Shown here: piece after piece, positions 35,397 to 50,016 of the stretch
How positions within the stretch are numbered: the first letter of the stretch is position 1
How the letters are laid out: each line of letters opens with the position of its first letter
Source of the DNA: Callaeas wilsoni
Taxonomy: Eukaryota > Chordata > Aves > Passeriformes > Callaeidae
Direction: 5' to 3'
DNA length: 64,000 nucleotides
NCBI GenBank assembly: GCA_013398955.1
Contig: VWPU01004455.1
Span: 1-64,000 of the forward strand
Program-made: the position numbers and the translations under genes
Notes under the pieces: model-generated
What the model saw: only the letters and a program-made list of their open reading frames with translations
Told to the model about the DNA's origin: nothing
Databases searched by the model: none

Positions 35397-37949
35397 CTGC
35401 AGAAAACAGGGCAAGAGAGACCATTGCTGAGAGGGCAGAACACACGCTGCAATGTAGTTCAGTGTAGAGAGACATTAATTCAGGAATACACCACCTTAAG
35501 TTAAGGAACTTATCTCTAGGTGCTACTGTAAAAATAAGCAATGATGAAAAGAAGCAAAGGAAAAAAATCTCTATTCAACTAAATATTTGCTGGCTTCATT
35601 CATGTAACTGCTGCTCATGGTATGATCAAGGCACAGGGAACTTTAAAAAGAACTCCTAGTGCGTGATAGGTTTTCTCATTGTATTTGAGAAATCCCATTC
35701 CCAGAGGAGGACATCTCTCTGTTCCCAGTGCACCTGCTGACAGCCGCAGAGCCAGCACTGCTGCGACGAAGTAGCCTCTGTGCTTGGACAGCAAAACACC
35801 AGGAACACCCACCTGCCTGTGGCATTTGGTCATACTGAATACAATCATTGTGGCACACGTGACTTTAAATAGCCCTTTCTCAGGGGTTTTCAGTTTTAAC
35901 GGGCTAGCTTGGGAAATGAGGTGAAGGTGAGTGGGAAGCACAGAGCCAGGTCTCCAAAAAAAAAGAATGGCAGGTACATTCCACAGATACACTTCTCTCT
36001 TCCTGAAGATCAGGAATTTGAAGCTCTGTCAGTGTAAACTGGATATCAAAATAAGCATAGAAACAGCTGGGGGGACATGCAGTTGCTGAGTGCATGACAG
36101 CCCAGGGCCTGAGGAGCTTCTCTTGCAAGCTTGTGAATCGATGTTCTAGTTCAAAACACCACCCTCAATACGAAACACCTTCCCCCTGATAAAAACCTAA
36201 TACAAGTGCTTGCTGATACACAAAAATGACATTTGCTTTGAATAACTAGATTATAGCTGACTCCTCCCATAAGAGAAATATTAATCAGCAAAACAATAGT
36301 AATAAAAGGGCAGAGTTAACCAGCATTTCTCCTGTCCTTCTCTTCCATACATGTGAATACAGTTGTGGAAGTTGCTATTGAAACCATGACCTATAACCTA
36401 AATTAATGTATCATTTGGACTTTGCTTTCCAGCCTGTTCCCCAAGAATTATGCTATTCTCTTAACTTGGTGAGCAGCTCAGAATAGTTACTTTTAAAACT
36501 AAATCCATGTCCCCATTAATTTCTTTTTGTTCCCTGCAAAAGGCTCCTTCTCCACATACTAAAAATTCAGCACAGCCCTGTCTAACAAGAATAACAGAAG
36601 TAAAATTAAATACTTTTTTTTCACCCCCTAAAAACAAACATGAAATCTATTTCCTCAGACGTACATCTGCTTCATGCTGTTTGGTTGGCAAACAGCCTCC
36701 GTGTGCTAATGCCAGAAGTTATTCTTTGGGCTGCCTAGTTCTGGTTTAGGGAATTTCCAAATATGCAAATTAATGTGGATGAGGGACAAGGGGAGAATTC
36801 CCCATGTAAACAGTTTTCACAAATATATTTAACACTGTCTATTAAATGTGCCTGGTGAGCCTAAGGAGAAAGCACTGTTTAAGAACAGAGGGAGTCCCTC
36901 ACCGGTGGGTGGAAGAGAGACACAAAACTCATCAAATCAGAGTTGGTTCTGCAACAATAACACTGGAGACTGCCCCCTGAAGTCTGTGTGCTTCTGGGTG
37001 ACTATTTGCCCAGCATAGGGGCTGTCCCCTCTGGGTCATGACTGATCCATTAGCCTGTTAACAAGAGTGAGTGCTGCAGAGTAGTGCTCTGAAGTGAGGA
37101 AGAAAAAGCCACAAGAGAGCTACATACTTTGAAACCTAGCAGAGAAAGGGGATTCTCAGTCTTCTCCATTCTCACCTCCAATTTGAAAAAAAAAAAAAAA
37201 AAAAAAAATTCAAATGGGCATTTTACAAGATGGAAAAATTCCAAAATGCACTGCTGGTGCCCTCTCAGAATTTACAAGCCCACGTATTTCCTCTTTACAA
37301 GGTGTTCAGTTTTGCACAGAAGGTCTCTCTGTAACCTGCAAAACCCCCAGGCTGATGCTTGATTTTGCCCACATGAGCATGTCCAAACCAAAGCCTTAGG
37401 AGGCAAGCATCACATTGTTCTGCGCGAGACTGCACATTCTCCCTGTGACCCCCTGCACATGATTTGGGAGTGCTGAAGCACTTTGTAATCTGCCTTTGAA
37501 GACCCACCAAGCACAGCTGTTACACGAGGCAGCAGGCTTGTATTCACTGGCAAGCAACATCTTCCTCTGCACCACAGCCCTATCAGATGTAAACAACTTG
37601 AACCTGCACTCCTGGGGCATAAATGGTTTCAAAACTCCCACCAAGCAGATGTCTGCATTCATGAGCACCCATCAGCACGTGGCCACACAAGACCACCGGT
37701 GACAGCAAGGCACTTGCAGCATGGCACCTGAGAAAATGTGGTTCTGCTGCCTGAAACAGTCAATGAGCTCCTCCACATTTGCCATAAAAAATACAGTTCC
37801 CTTCAACAGCTGGTGTTTTTCCAGGATCATTTATCGGAGATGTTAGTGAAGGGTCCCGCACTAGGAAATAGTGGAGCTCCCTCATCACTTCCCATTGCTG
37901 CTCCAGCTCGCTGACCACTCAACTATTTAAACAAAGAGATTGGACTTAC
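35397..37949 (-). other. SLC22A23: SLC22A23 intron
   Basis: A 2.6 kb intron with a 23-base A run on the + strand at 37186-37208. No other repeat or exon was recognised; phases join across it. Confidence 0.85.
37186..37208. repeat. Poly-A tract (23 A on + strand)
   Basis: An uninterrupted A homopolymer inside an SLC22A23 intron. No recognisable retroelement precedes it, so it is listed as a simple repeat. Confidence 0.9.
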
Positions 37950-38052
37950 GAGTTCACACACAACACTACGATGTTTTTCCACAGGTTCCTTGTTCCCACC
38001 ACTTTAACAATGCAGACTTTCTTCGGTCTCCTGGTGATTTCCTTTTCCAGCT
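37950..38052 (-). CDS. SLC22A23: SLC22A23 coding exon: cytoplasmic loop into TM7
   Basis: The acceptor TGTTTCAG is at 38053-38060 and the donor GTAAGT at 37949-37944. Two bases complete a Glu codon. Then come LEKEITRRPKKVCIVKVVGT, RNLWKNIVVLCVN and two bases of Ser. The strongly basic RRPKK segment lies in the large intracellular loop between TM6 and TM7. NIVVLCVNS begins TM7. The sequence follows the human protein with only a few changes as I remember it. Length is 103 bp, phase 1 in and 2 out. Confidence 0.97.
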
Positions 38053-41000
38053 CTGAAACAAACCAATACAGAATTATCATTTCACTGAGGAGAATGAGAA
38101 GGAGAAGATTTACTTGTGAACTAAGATATTCTGAGGGATGTTCTGGAGAGCAGAACACTATTGATTACATTAATAGGAACTATAAAAACGCTGAATGCCT
38201 GCCTTAAGTCCAGCACAGGTTCCTCCTTTTCTTCCAGGCTTCCCTTCACCTTCTTGGGGCAAAAGAACTACCTAAGAACTCCTTCACACTCCAAACCTTC
38301 TCCCAATTAAAAATGTGTATGTAAAATGGGAGCAGTATGGAGCTTGACCCCAACAAGCATGATAGCAAACTGCTTGAAGAACTTCAGGATTCTGTTCATT
38401 TTTAAACTCCTCCACAGAGAGGACTGCACTCATGCAGCTACAAGCTCTGCTACCTTTGTGCGATGCATACCTAAAAAGCCATGGAAAGAACTGGAGCTCA
38501 AACTCATTTTTCATGGGGAATCATTTGAAGTTTGTTCAAATGCAGGTTTCAGAACGAAGTGGCTAGGACACCATGTCAGCTCATCCATCTTCCACTCCAT
38601 TCCCTTTTCAAATATTTAAAATTTTTCTGATGGATGTCCTAAACATTAAGACATTTCCTTAAAGAAAAATTGCTGGGCATCAGTAGCTATGGTGTCTTTG
38701 CATTTCAGAACTAAATCCCCACCATGTCCTTCCAGTGCTGGGCAGCTTCAAATGAACCTTTCTTTGCAATGCTGAAACAACACACAAGCCTTACAAATGT
38801 TGCATCGGATGCCCTTGTTGGCACGGGACAATAATGAAGGGCACTGCTTATTTCCCAATTTTCATTAAGTTAGAGCTTGAACAGCTACCTAAGCGTGCCA
38901 AAGCAGCCACTGTTTCCAAGCTACCCGATCAGTGAGCAACAAGTCCAATAAAAGCAGGAGAAGCTGTATCTATAAAGAAGCATCACAAAAATAATGCACT
39001 CCAAGAGTACAGACTAGGACAGGTTTTTGGGGTAAAGGCTTGCACTGCTGCTTTCTAGCCTGGCTGTGTTTAAAGGCAGCAGCGTGGCCCTGTCGTGAAG
39101 GGTGCACGTGTTCCCTTTGTGCATATGCAATGAGCTCGGGTGTCCCCAGTCGCCCACACTGGCCTGCTCTGACCTCTGCTTTACTCTGCTGAATAGAAAT
39201 TTCCTAAAGAGATGCAAGACAGGAGAAAATAAAAGCAAGCCGGGGGGAAGGGGGTGGGTAGAAACAAAGAACAACAAAAACCACCTGAATTTACAAACTA
39301 AACAAAAAACACATTTGCAAGCTATTATTTGAAAAGTGCATCATAAAAATAATAAATCAAACAAGCACTATTTACATGCAAATACTTGGGCCATTCACGG
39401 CTTACAGGTCACTCCTGGTCTTCTCTCTAGGGTAACTACTGGGAAGGCTTCTGACAAAAGCAGCAAAGGGTATTTGACGTTGGTGATTGTACTTAAGCAG
39501 AATATTGCTATACTACTTTCCTTACAACCTGATAATGGCCATTTGTCCCCAGAATCTATGCAGCATGAAGCAGAAAAAGCAGAAAAACTGAGGTGGAGCA
39601 AAAGAAGAAATTGTTTAAATTAATATTTGTATTACAGAAGCCCTCTGCAGGCTCAGCAATGGATCGGGGCCGTATTAAAATAAAAGCAAAAAAAAAAAAA
39701 TGGAACCTAATCTCAAAGAACAAGGTCAAAATCATTTTTGTAGCAAGATTCGAGGAAGGAATAAGTGGGAACAAAATAATTCAGAACAATGGAAGCGGTT
39801 CGATAAAACATAATTGTAGAGACCATAATTGAGCCCAGGCCAAACCTTCTACAGCAAAAAAAGTCAAAACAAGCACTAGAATAAGCACAAGGGTTTTGAA
39901 AGGCTGTTGATGGGTGTTCACTATTTCAGCTGAAGGGCAACAATGAAAATCACTACCCAAACAACATATATTGCACAGATTTCATGCGGACAAAAGGGTT
40001 CACTCTCAAATTGTCTAAGAATGAGCAGATCTGGCCTATAAAGTAAAACATCTCATCCTCTGTCAGCAGAAGGTACACATGCCATATTCTTCAGATTTTC
40101 TTAATCTGTTAGAGTTTTTTGTTTGCTTGTTTCTCAGAGAAATTTTCACTTTTTTCTTTCGGGATAGAGAGTAGACTTAACTCTAAATACATGCTTTATT
40201 GAGCCACAGCTTAATAAAATTAAGAGAAGCAACATTCAACTTGGCTACACTTTTCTTTGGAACCAAACATTATTTTGCCCTCCAATCCTGCTTTGTTCAT
40301 ACATCGGCAGTTCTTATAATCCATATGTTCTTTGTTTATTGTCATGCATCCTTCTCATGTGCAGTCAGGCCCCCCCTTTTAACCTTGCTCATAAATCAGT
40401 GCTTCTGAACTACTTCCCACCAGTGTTTTTCACTGAACTGCTGCTCTGCCCTCAAGTAAGGGCTCACTTGGTTATGTGAACTGACAAACACCTCCTATTT
40501 CAGCTGCAGTGAGGATCACACGTGACAGGGGGGGCTCGCCCCTTCTCTTCCCTGCCTCATGCAGCAGTCTTTCTTCAGTGGACCCTTGCTTCTGCTCTCA
40601 TGGGGGTTATACTCCATGGATACGTTGCAGCATTTTACAAAAACTGTCTTGATTCCAGATGCAATAGCATTACAAGCATTAAAAAAAAAGGGAAGAAAAA
40701 CCAGGGTGGGAGGGTGCAGAAAACCAAAGGAAAAAGAAGAGGGAAAAAAGAATCTGGCCTCAAACCTTACACCAAAGAATGCAAACAGAACGTGGCTTTT
40801 TATTGAAAGCCTTGTGACTCTACCAGCTATTTACGCCTCCATCCCTCTACGATGTTGTTAAAACTCCAAATCTAAGTCATCCGCTTTAGATGAACAACTG
40901 GCTCCAAGTCTCCAACACCATCCATCTTTCTGATGGCTTTCGCCTTCCTTTGTTTCTATAAATACTACTGAGATATTCACCAAAAATCCCCACTGCACTG

Positions 41001-42162
41001 CAAAGTCAGTGACTTGCAATAACCAAAACATCATTCCAATAGGAACAAATAAGCTGTGTGACTTGCAAAAAAGTCATCAGCTACAGAACTGGCTCTCATG
41101 TAAGTGACCTGCTGTCTTTGGAGTGAGCCTGCCTGCATGAAAAGACCTGCTCTGACTTTGATGAGCACTAGGAGAGTGACAGCTCTCAGGCTAACTGACT
41201 TCATAGGTCAGAGTTAGGATATAAAAAGTCAAGCTGAAGCCTATTAAAACCTCATGGAAGCAAAGTATTGCTCTCTCAGTACTAATACCAGAAAAACTCC
41301 CTGTACCCCCAATTTACTCTTTGATTTTTACACTGAAGTCAGCAGTACTTGAGGAATTTGCATTGAATGTTTCAGTTTCGATTTACCAAAAGGGAGATTG
41401 TGGAATATAAAAAAATGAAATTTCTATCCATTTGTTAAGAGGCCCCTAAAGTTTTCCCATACTCCAGAGCCCACACACACTCTAGGCTTCCTATTCAGGG
41501 ACTCAGTAGGAAAACTGTCAACAAGCTAACTCTTTATATTTCGGTGGAAATCAGAACTATTCACTGGCAGACTTTAAAAGTCTCATGGGAAGGGGAACCC
41601 TACCAGCTTACAACTCGCAACGCTGCTGAATTCTCATGGGACCCTCTGCATTTCAGGAGCATGCCTTTCAAAATCAGAAAGGATCTTTAAAGCCTTCAGA
41701 TGAAGCCACCCATCTCTGCATCACTTGGCATAGACAAAACAGACAAAAGCCGAAATCAAGCCTCTGAAAAAATTATGTCCAAAATGACAAGTGTCCTGTG
41801 GTGATGGACTTCTGCTGGATTTTTCTGGCTACTAAACAATACTGTCAGTAGCTTTTTGAATGTGAAAAGAGCTATGGAAGCCTAGCACAGAGGCTCAATC
41901 AATCCCTGGAGCATGACAGCTCTGCAGCAGGAGGTGGACCAGTCCAAAACACAGAGCTGAAGCAATCTACTCTCAGGCAGACACAGTTACTGGTACACAG
42001 GTTTATTTATACCTTCCAGGACTTTTGTCCAGCTCTCAAGTCATATACAGAAATTACGAGGTAGGTAAAATACTGACTGATGAGGAGAGAGCAATAAGGG
42101 ATAGAAAAATAGAAATCGTAAGTGGATGGCAGGACATTAGTAGTGAGGTGGCTTGTCTTATT

Positions 42163-42181
42163 AAAAAAAAAAAAAAAAAAA
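42163..42181. repeat. Poly-A tract (19 A on + strand)
   Basis: A simple homopolymer in the large SLC22A23 intron. It is preceded by non-repetitive sequence that I do not recognise. Confidence 0.9.
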
Positions 42182-42479
42182 TCTTGTTTACTAACCTGAG
42201 CAGGGAGCTTAGGAAAAACCTCGGAAATGTACCAATAAGGTCTGCTGGTGACAGAGTGAGGCAGTACCTTACTATCAAAGGTAAGTACAATACAAACGGG
42301 CCATTGGAGGGAACTGGGTGAGCTTGAGATCCAGTGTGTGGCAAAAGCAAGAGAAAATGTGAAATACAAGGCAAAATTCTCAGTGATTAAGCAGAAATGT
42401 TTCTGCTGGAAGATAAGCAAAACCTGTGTTGGACTTGGCAATGTACTACTTGAAGACAAGTAACTATATGGAACCAGTT

Positions 42480-42650
42480 TATTGCAGCCATGAGGTATTT
42501 GCAATTCAGACAATGAAATACTGGAATTCTTTTACAATTCTGGTCATCAATATTTGAGAAAATAAAGCTCTGGCAAGCCCATTTATAAAAGGAGAGGAGA
42601 TAGAGGAGAACTTCATCTCAGCACGAGAATGGGGCTGCTCTCTTCTCATA
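42480..42650 (+). mobile_element. Possible decayed CR1/L3-like LINE remnant
   Basis: The stretch GAAATACTGGAATTCTTTTA, then CAATTCTGGTCATCAATATT, then TGAGAAAATA resembles the end of the reverse transcriptase region of old CR1/L3-type LINEs (tactg-g-ccaattctgg-cacca motif). It is followed by GGAGAGGAGATAGAGGAGAA-like sequence. Divergence is high and the boundaries are uncertain. It could be chance similarity. Confidence 0.25.
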
Positions 42651-43649
42651 TAGCATGAGAAAAGAGAAAAAGAGATTTAAGATAGGCACAGACAGGAGCA
42701 AATGGGAAAGGGAAAAAAGAACAAACCCAGACAGCTATAGTGTGTTTGAACTGAATGCTAAAATGTACCCCCAATACAAGAGGAATGCGGAGACTGGAAT
42801 TGCCTTCTAACAAAAGCACTGGACATAAATACTAACAGTCTTTAAAATGAACCTCCTTTCATGAAAGCAACTCTGACTATAACAGCTAAGGACTGATTGT
42901 AATGATTTATTTCATTCCTGTATTTCTAATTACATACAAAAAAGGTCGAAAAGTCAGACATAAGGTTGCTGTTGCAATCTTCAGTTGCTCATGTGCATTA
43001 TGATACAGCACTTAGATGATTGCACATTAGTTTTTTTCCCCAGAATGCTCACTGCAGTCATCCAAGGGGCAGGTGTTAATGACATCTCTGCCTTTCCCAT
43101 TCAACATGTGCCCCTCAGTCTCATTGTCCAAACTTCCCAGTGAGTACAAAAAATCATAGATTTCTTTAGAAACATTCCTACAGTGCTGTCAGAATATACA
43201 CGTATTTCATAAACGCAAATGAAATAATCTCTACCTCTTCTTGTAAGAGTAAGGGCAAAGATTACTCCTGTTTTTCACGCAGGGATATAAAATAGAGAGG
43301 ATTTGTGTCCAGAATAAGAAAAAATCATGCAGCAATACCCCTTGTAGGTGTTGATATAAATGCTCCCAGCTTTCTGCAAATCCAGCCCCAGAATGACACG
43401 CTAGAGACAGACATTGCAGAAACTGTGATTAGTGACAGCACTGAAAGGGCCTGATTCCAGGGAAATCTCCATCATTGTAAGAGAACATCCCTGCCAGACC
43501 CAGAGAATGAGTACAGCTCTTCAGGAGGTATTCAGCTTCATTTCCCCAACACTGTCCTCTTTCCTTCTGCAACCCTCTGCCTCATTCACTACACACCTTC
43601 CAAATTCTGCAACAAATGAGGAACAGACAACAGCTTCATTCCCACATCA

Positions 43650-43690
43650 TCGTCCATCCTATGCACTGATTCGTCCATCCTATGCCCTGT
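43650..43690. repeat. Imperfect 21-bp tandem pair
   Basis: TCGTCCATCCTATGC occurs at 43650 and again at 43671, with related bases between, giving two units of about 21 bp. Confidence 0.8.
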
Positions 43691-45624
43691 GGAAAAAATA
43701 GGTCGTAATCATGTTATTAAAGGCTGTATCATCATGCCTTCACACCAGGAGGCCAAGCAGGGGTTGCCCAGGCAACCTGACTTCTTGCATTTCCCAGAGC
43801 GTGACTTGTCAACGCTTACATTCTTCTAACATCATCAGTGTTAAAGAAAAAACAAAAAACCAAACAACAACACAAAGAGCACCTCCAATGTCATTGTGTG
43901 AAGCGGTGGCCATCAGGAGGTTGCAGGTACCCACACATGCATTGCTGCTCTCGGTTGTGGGAGCTATGGAGGAAACCTCAGCAGGTGGAGCAAGCAAATT
44001 GGGCAGCAGGGAGGGGTGAAGTAAACATTTTAGGAGTGGATTTCGCAAAAGAAGAGTTCTGAGACTGAATTTTTGGGCTTGACAGCTTGCTCTGGAAGGA
44101 GGGGGAAGCAAATGATTGCAGCCCCTTTGGTCTCCATGCTCTAGCCATCCTCTGTTCTTCCTCCACAGAATGTTCTTCCTCCATTACTTCCCCCCAGTCC
44201 CTTGTTGTCCTTGCCTAAGTCCCCTCCAGCGATCTTTATTCTTTGCTCCCACAACTTTTTAAAGTCTCTTTTTTCCTCTCTGGTCTCCTCTTCCTGCTCT
44301 CCACTTCCACTTGGTTCCTGAGGTCTCCCCTCCTACCCTTCACATCCGCATCCAGACGTGCCAACCCTCTCTCCTCTGGTGCCCGCGGGCTGGGGAAATG
44401 CCAGCAGCACCAGGGCTTGCTGCCAGCCCTCCGCACATGGTTCCTGCCCTGCAAAGCTGGCTCCTCTGGGAGGATAGGTAGCACTGTGGACAAAGAGCCA
44501 GTGTGCCAGCGGGGCACAAATCAACAGGCTGGAGTGCAGCCAGTGAGAGTCTGCAGAGGACTCAACTAGTGAGAAAGAGTCATTCAAACTGAAATAGAGG
44601 CTGACAGCCCCCTCTTCTTTCTTTTTTTTTTTCCTTTTTCCCCTTTAAATTTTCTGGCATATTTGGCTTTTCCCAGTGGCATCAAAAGGCACATTCTCAG
44701 TAGAGTGCACCCTTTTTCCCTTGGCCCCTCCAAAACCTGATACTGCCAGACAGCACTACCACCCTTGCTAGGGATACAGTCAGGGCACACATGGGCTCTC
44801 CTCTTTTATTCCTGTAGACCCAGCCAGGAGAAGGGGACCTAACTGACCAGTTTTATTCTTGTTAATCACTATCATGTACAGCACATCCTGAAAGAGTAGC
44901 ACAAACTCCATCAGTTCCTGCTCCTGGACAACAGGAGCCCAGCAGGAGAAACCCAGAGCCTCCTGAAACTGATTTTACATACAAGAGGACAACAGAAATC
45001 ACTGGCTGGGTATTTTTTTTTTAAATTTTGATATAGCAATCTCTGTGGCTGACACATAGCCTTCAAGCAGCACCTTGAATTGTTTTAACTACATTTCCCA
45101 CATTTAGCTAACCACCCTCTGGGAGTTGCATGGAACATTTAAGTTTGGCACCATTAAACACCCAAGAAACAGGAACTGGCAAAGGAGGACATCTGGCAGG
45201 TTTGTACATCACAATCACATGGAATCACCTGTATTATGGAGCCAGGACACTTGCTTTTCTTCTCCAGCTAATACACTCTTCATCTATCACAAACTTTAAA
45301 CCAGTAGTGTAGTGATAGGTGTGATGGTCTAAGGATATGAGCAAAGCTTTACAGGGAAAGAGACTGACTTTCAGATGTAAGGCATTTTCACCCTTCCCTC
45401 TGCTATTTACCCAGTGGAAAAGGAAAATGCGTATAATTACATAGATCCAAGCCTCATGCTTAGGGAAAAAAGTATATATAGCAAAACAAAACAGAAAAAT
45501 AGCTTATGTTTAAAGAAAAGTCATGGCAGCATGTTGTTCAGTAGCAAGAATGGTGAAAGATATATATATTTTTTTTTCTGCAGAGGGAAACTCCCTGAAA
45601 ATCACAGCTTTCCTAACTGCAATC

Positions 45625-45644
45625 CACACACACACACACACACA
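45625..45644. repeat. (CA)10 microsatellite
   Basis: Ten uninterrupted CA dinucleotides on the + strand within the large SLC22A23 intron. Confidence 0.95.
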
Positions 45645-48600
45645 GAGTACTTATCACCACCGTACCCCTTCATCCTCTCCATGTTGTGTCCTGTGTGCTA
45701 AAGTACTGGCATCTCTTTGGGTGCTTTACCTTTGCTGTCCACCTTTCGTGATTACATCAGTATTATTTCTCTAAGCTGAGAAGGGAACTTTGGAAAGGAA
45801 CAGCTATAACCTCTCTGCCCACAGGAGCACCACTGGATTGTGTTTCCATCCAGACACGAGCAAAAAGGGAGCTTTGTTTTTCAGCCTGGCCAAGCAGCTA
45901 TTTTCATGTTAAGGAACACCTGAAATGTCTCCCCACACAGGGGAAGCCAAAGAAAACTGGACAGGGGTAGATTTCCATGGAAGCATCAGGTGTGACACTT
46001 GCTGATACAACAGCATCTCAAGCGGAGCACTTCCAAGCAGAGCATTTCCTAGGACACTCAAACACGGCAGGGCTGGCTGCTGGTGCAGCCAAGGTCAAGT
46101 TGCAGCAGACAATCTATTCCAGGCAACAAAGAGACCCTTCCCCCACACACAAAGAAAAAGAATGCATTCTATAAAAATAATGAAAGCCATCTAAAGTGCA
46201 ACACACCTTTAAAAGGTGTAAGGAGCGTTGGTGCTTTGGAACTTCCAATGCCCCTAAACACTCTTTTCTCCTTTTTGTTAAATAATCTTCATACTTCCTT
46301 AGTATTTATGTCACTAAGGTCAAAATGACTGTCCCGCAGCTGCACTGAAATGTATATTTGTTTCTCATTCCACAAGGGAACAAGGAAGAGATGGTGAAGT
46401 TTCTGTAAAAACTGGTAGTGAAAAATCTGTACTGAGTTAATATTATCAAAATATTTAATTTCCTCATGATTGAAGCTGACTTTTTTGGGTAATGATTTGA
46501 AATATTTGTCAACAAATTTCAGCAAGCCTGTTTTAAAAATGACTTTTCAATACACAGTTGAATAAAACCCATTTCCTTGATGCAAAAACAGATTTAAACT
46601 TTATTTCTAAAAGAGGGCAAAGTTTTAAGTCAACTGGTGAAATTTTGAGTCAAAACATACTAGGGGTAATTTAACCAGGTCTAATTAATACACCTAGGTT
46701 TCTTAAGCATTGAAGAAGAAAATGCAACCATATAAACCCAAAAATCTCATTATAAAGGCAAATTATTCCTGCCCAATATCTCAAGGTATAGTAAGCACTC
46801 AAAAATAAAGCCACTTAAAGCTGCTGAGGAAAAAGGTCCCTTTATGCAACCAACATCAGCCCTGGGACAGGCTACTGAAGGTAAGGGCAATGTTAATTTA
46901 CAACACTCTAGACTCCTATCAACATCCCTTGTCTCACTTTAATTTGTTTCCCACGTAAGCACACTCCCACTCCATCTTACTGGCTGGGCATGGCCCATCA
47001 GCTGCCCTCCCTTATTTTCTCCTGGCAGGAGTTGTTACGGCAGCTGCCGGACCTTTCAGCTGCAGCTGGATCACTGTCTGGACTTTCAGTTGCTGTCTTT
47101 GGAGACATCTCCCAGGAGAGCACTGGCAACCACTCGGACCCAAAGGACTGTCAAAAACAGCAGATGCATTTTGCTTCCTTTTTTCCCCCTCCCACCTCAC
47201 GCACAGGCCACCTGTCCATGGAGCAAGCAGGCCCTGCAGATGGTTGGTGGCACTCTCCACTACAGGCGGTGTAGCCAAGCGGACGAGTAAAAGCTTTTGG
47301 CAGGCAGTGAAAATGGTGTGATTCTTCAGGAAGGAAAATCAGCCTGCTCATTGCTTGGAGAGCAATTTAAAATTAAATTTTCTTGCATCCCAGAAATACT
47401 TTACCCTCTTGAACACTGCTTCTTTTTATTATGGAACTCATATCAAGTGCCAAAATAGATATATATGAAACTCCTGTAACTCCTGTAATGATCTGTTATA
47501 TCGGATACATTAATTTGACTGGTATGTATGAGTAAAATTACAGTGGGATTTTCAGCTGGAAGGGACTGCAAGTGAGCAGTTTATCATTTAAATGCATTGG
47601 GAGTAATTCAATCACAGGAGGCTGTTACAACAATGCAGCAAGGAATAATAAACAGCAACACAATGGCCCCTAACTAGAGCAAAACAGTTTCCAGCCCTTT
47701 CAGATGGAAAACAAAGAATAAAACAAATCACAAACAAAAATCCCTCCACACAGATAGGAAAGCTTAACAATGGAGTCAAGGGAAAACAAGGGATATCTGC
47801 ATCAGGCTCAATGGCATCCTTTCTCCCAGACAAGTACCAGTTTTTTATCCATTCCATGCTAGAGCAACTATGGGCACGTTGTTATAGCACACAAGAGCAG
47901 AGAAAGGGCTCCTCCTCCTTCCTGACCCACGGCAAGACACAAGGCCTGCAGCTTTATCACATTCTTAATTCAAGAATCCTACTATTCTCCTGTCCTCTCT
48001 CAGACCATCAACACCCCCATGCACCCAGAATGAGAGAGAAGGTCCTTCCTTCAGTAGTTTGTAGTCAATCTTTCTTCATCCTATGGAAACTGCTCTTCTC
48101 TTACTCTCCCTACAGAAACACAGCTTCCCTCCAGGGCTGCATCAGAAAAGCCTTAAAGTGTGGGGCTGCAGAAAGAGTTTAAAGAGAAAAAGCGAGGGAA
48201 GAAATAAAAAAATCTCATCATCAACAAGGAGGCAGAAACGACCATGTTCTGAATCATTTATAAATTGCAAAAGGTGTTGAACTGACAACTGCTATATCTA
48301 AATGTATTTGCAGTCAGAGAATCCACAGTATCAAGACATGAAATAATGCTGTTTTTTCACGTGGAAGGGAGTCCCTTTCTTAAACAGGAGTGTACTCCTA
48401 CCATGAAACTGCTGGGAAAAGTATTCAGTCACAAATAATAGTCATAAAGCCATTTCAACATTTAGCATTCCTCCACGGGGAATTTGTCATTGTACCTGAC
48501 TTAAATAAATCCCTCCAGCACACAGATGTGTCTTTATTATTTTCCTTAGAGGAAACTCAAGTAATTTGTTTTTTCTTTCCCCTAAAATACAGTTTATTTC

Positions 48601-49410
48601 ATCTGCAAATCCAAGAAGTTGACTGACAAAAGCCAAATTTAGGTACTGGTTGGGAAACTCCAAGGCCAATTGTTGCCTCAGAGATCCATCATTTCTCAAG
48701 ATCAATCATACATTCTGAGGAAGACCTGCAAAAAGGAGGTTGAGGGGATGCAGATCAACAGGGCTTGCATACCCCTAATGCTTTTCAGAACTTTACCAGA
48801 AAAATGGCATTTACGTTGCAAAGCCATGTTGTGTGATGCAGATCCAGGAAGTGTAACCCCAGACACACAATGACATGCAAGCCAACTAATTAACACCAGT
48901 GTGCCAACTGCACCAAAAATCACGCCAATGACCTGGGTATGTATACCAGAGATCCTGAACTGGGGTCTTCATCCCTCACTGATGGAGACTGCTTTATTCA
49001 TTAGGCACTGATGTTCATGGTGACAGTTTTCTATCCTGGATAAAGCCTGTTCCAGTGCTGACTGACACCTTTAACACCGACTGATGGAAACTACAGGTTC
49101 CCCAGAGACCTTTGTCACGATCAGACAGGTGCAGAAACATCACTTCTACCCACTGGCAGAGCTACTGGCTGAGGTTTCCCTGCAGCCCCTGGGGTCAGAG
49201 CAGGTAGGGTTGAAAAAGTGAGGGGAAAAAAAATGCTTCCACTGTTTTCTGACAAGTGGGTAGTCTGATACAGATTGCAAGTGACAGGGCAAAATGGGTG
49301 TTTATGGGCAGAGTCAAGCCTGTGAGAAGCAAAAGGGGAACCTGAACCAAATCTGACAGGTGCACTGGTGAGATGAAGATCCAGAAACTCTTTGCCTTTG
49401 TTGTAATTAG

Positions 49411-49430
49411 ACACACACACACACACACAC
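49411..49430. repeat. (AC)10 microsatellite
   Basis: Ten uninterrupted AC dinucleotides on the + strand, followed by ATACGC, within the large SLC22A23 intron. Confidence 0.95.
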
Positions 49431-49996
49431 ATACGCAGAGTCTCTTCTGCAAAGCAACCTGCAAGACAGGATCTTGGCTATTTCAGTGACAATTCTGGTG
49501 ATGAGGGGAGCCAGCTCTTTCTAAAAGCATCAGTAAACCAAGGAATCAATACTTTAGACTCTCAAGCAAAAACTGCACCCAACCACTGTCACTTGCAGCA
49601 ACCCCCCATCCCTAAAGCAGCATCACTCAGATGATGCAGGAGAGGAAAGCAAAACAGCTCTTAGAACAAAGCTTTAAAGAGAAACTGTAATGTGGTTTAA
49701 GTTTCCCGTGGGGCTGGCACTTTACAATAGGGGATTTGAGTGCTGCTGCTTCTCCAAACCAACAGAATAAGTGTTGGCTGATGGGCAGGATCACAGCAAG
49801 CAGCTTCCTTAAAACACAGTTTCCAGAGGCACACAGAGCTGAAGGCGCACTCTTGTAGCTGTGGTAAAATTCTTCAAGAGATGTCTCTAAAGACACACGG
49901 CACTGCAAGACAAGACTATAATTACCAGGACTGTTCGACAGGCCATGTAGTTTTTAACACAGTGCTGGAGTTTGGAATGGATTTTCAAGAAAAGCA

Positions 49997-50016
49997 GAAT
50001 GAATGAATGAATGAAT
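49997..50016. repeat. (GAAT)5 microsatellite
   Basis: Five perfect GAAT units about 105 bp downstream, in transcript order, of the 50122-50249 exon. Confidence 0.93.

Noticed and set aside
42007..42513. 168-codon open frame on the minus strand
   Set aside because: It is interrupted by a Phe run that is only the poly-T complement of the A tract at 42163-42181, and no family was recognised.
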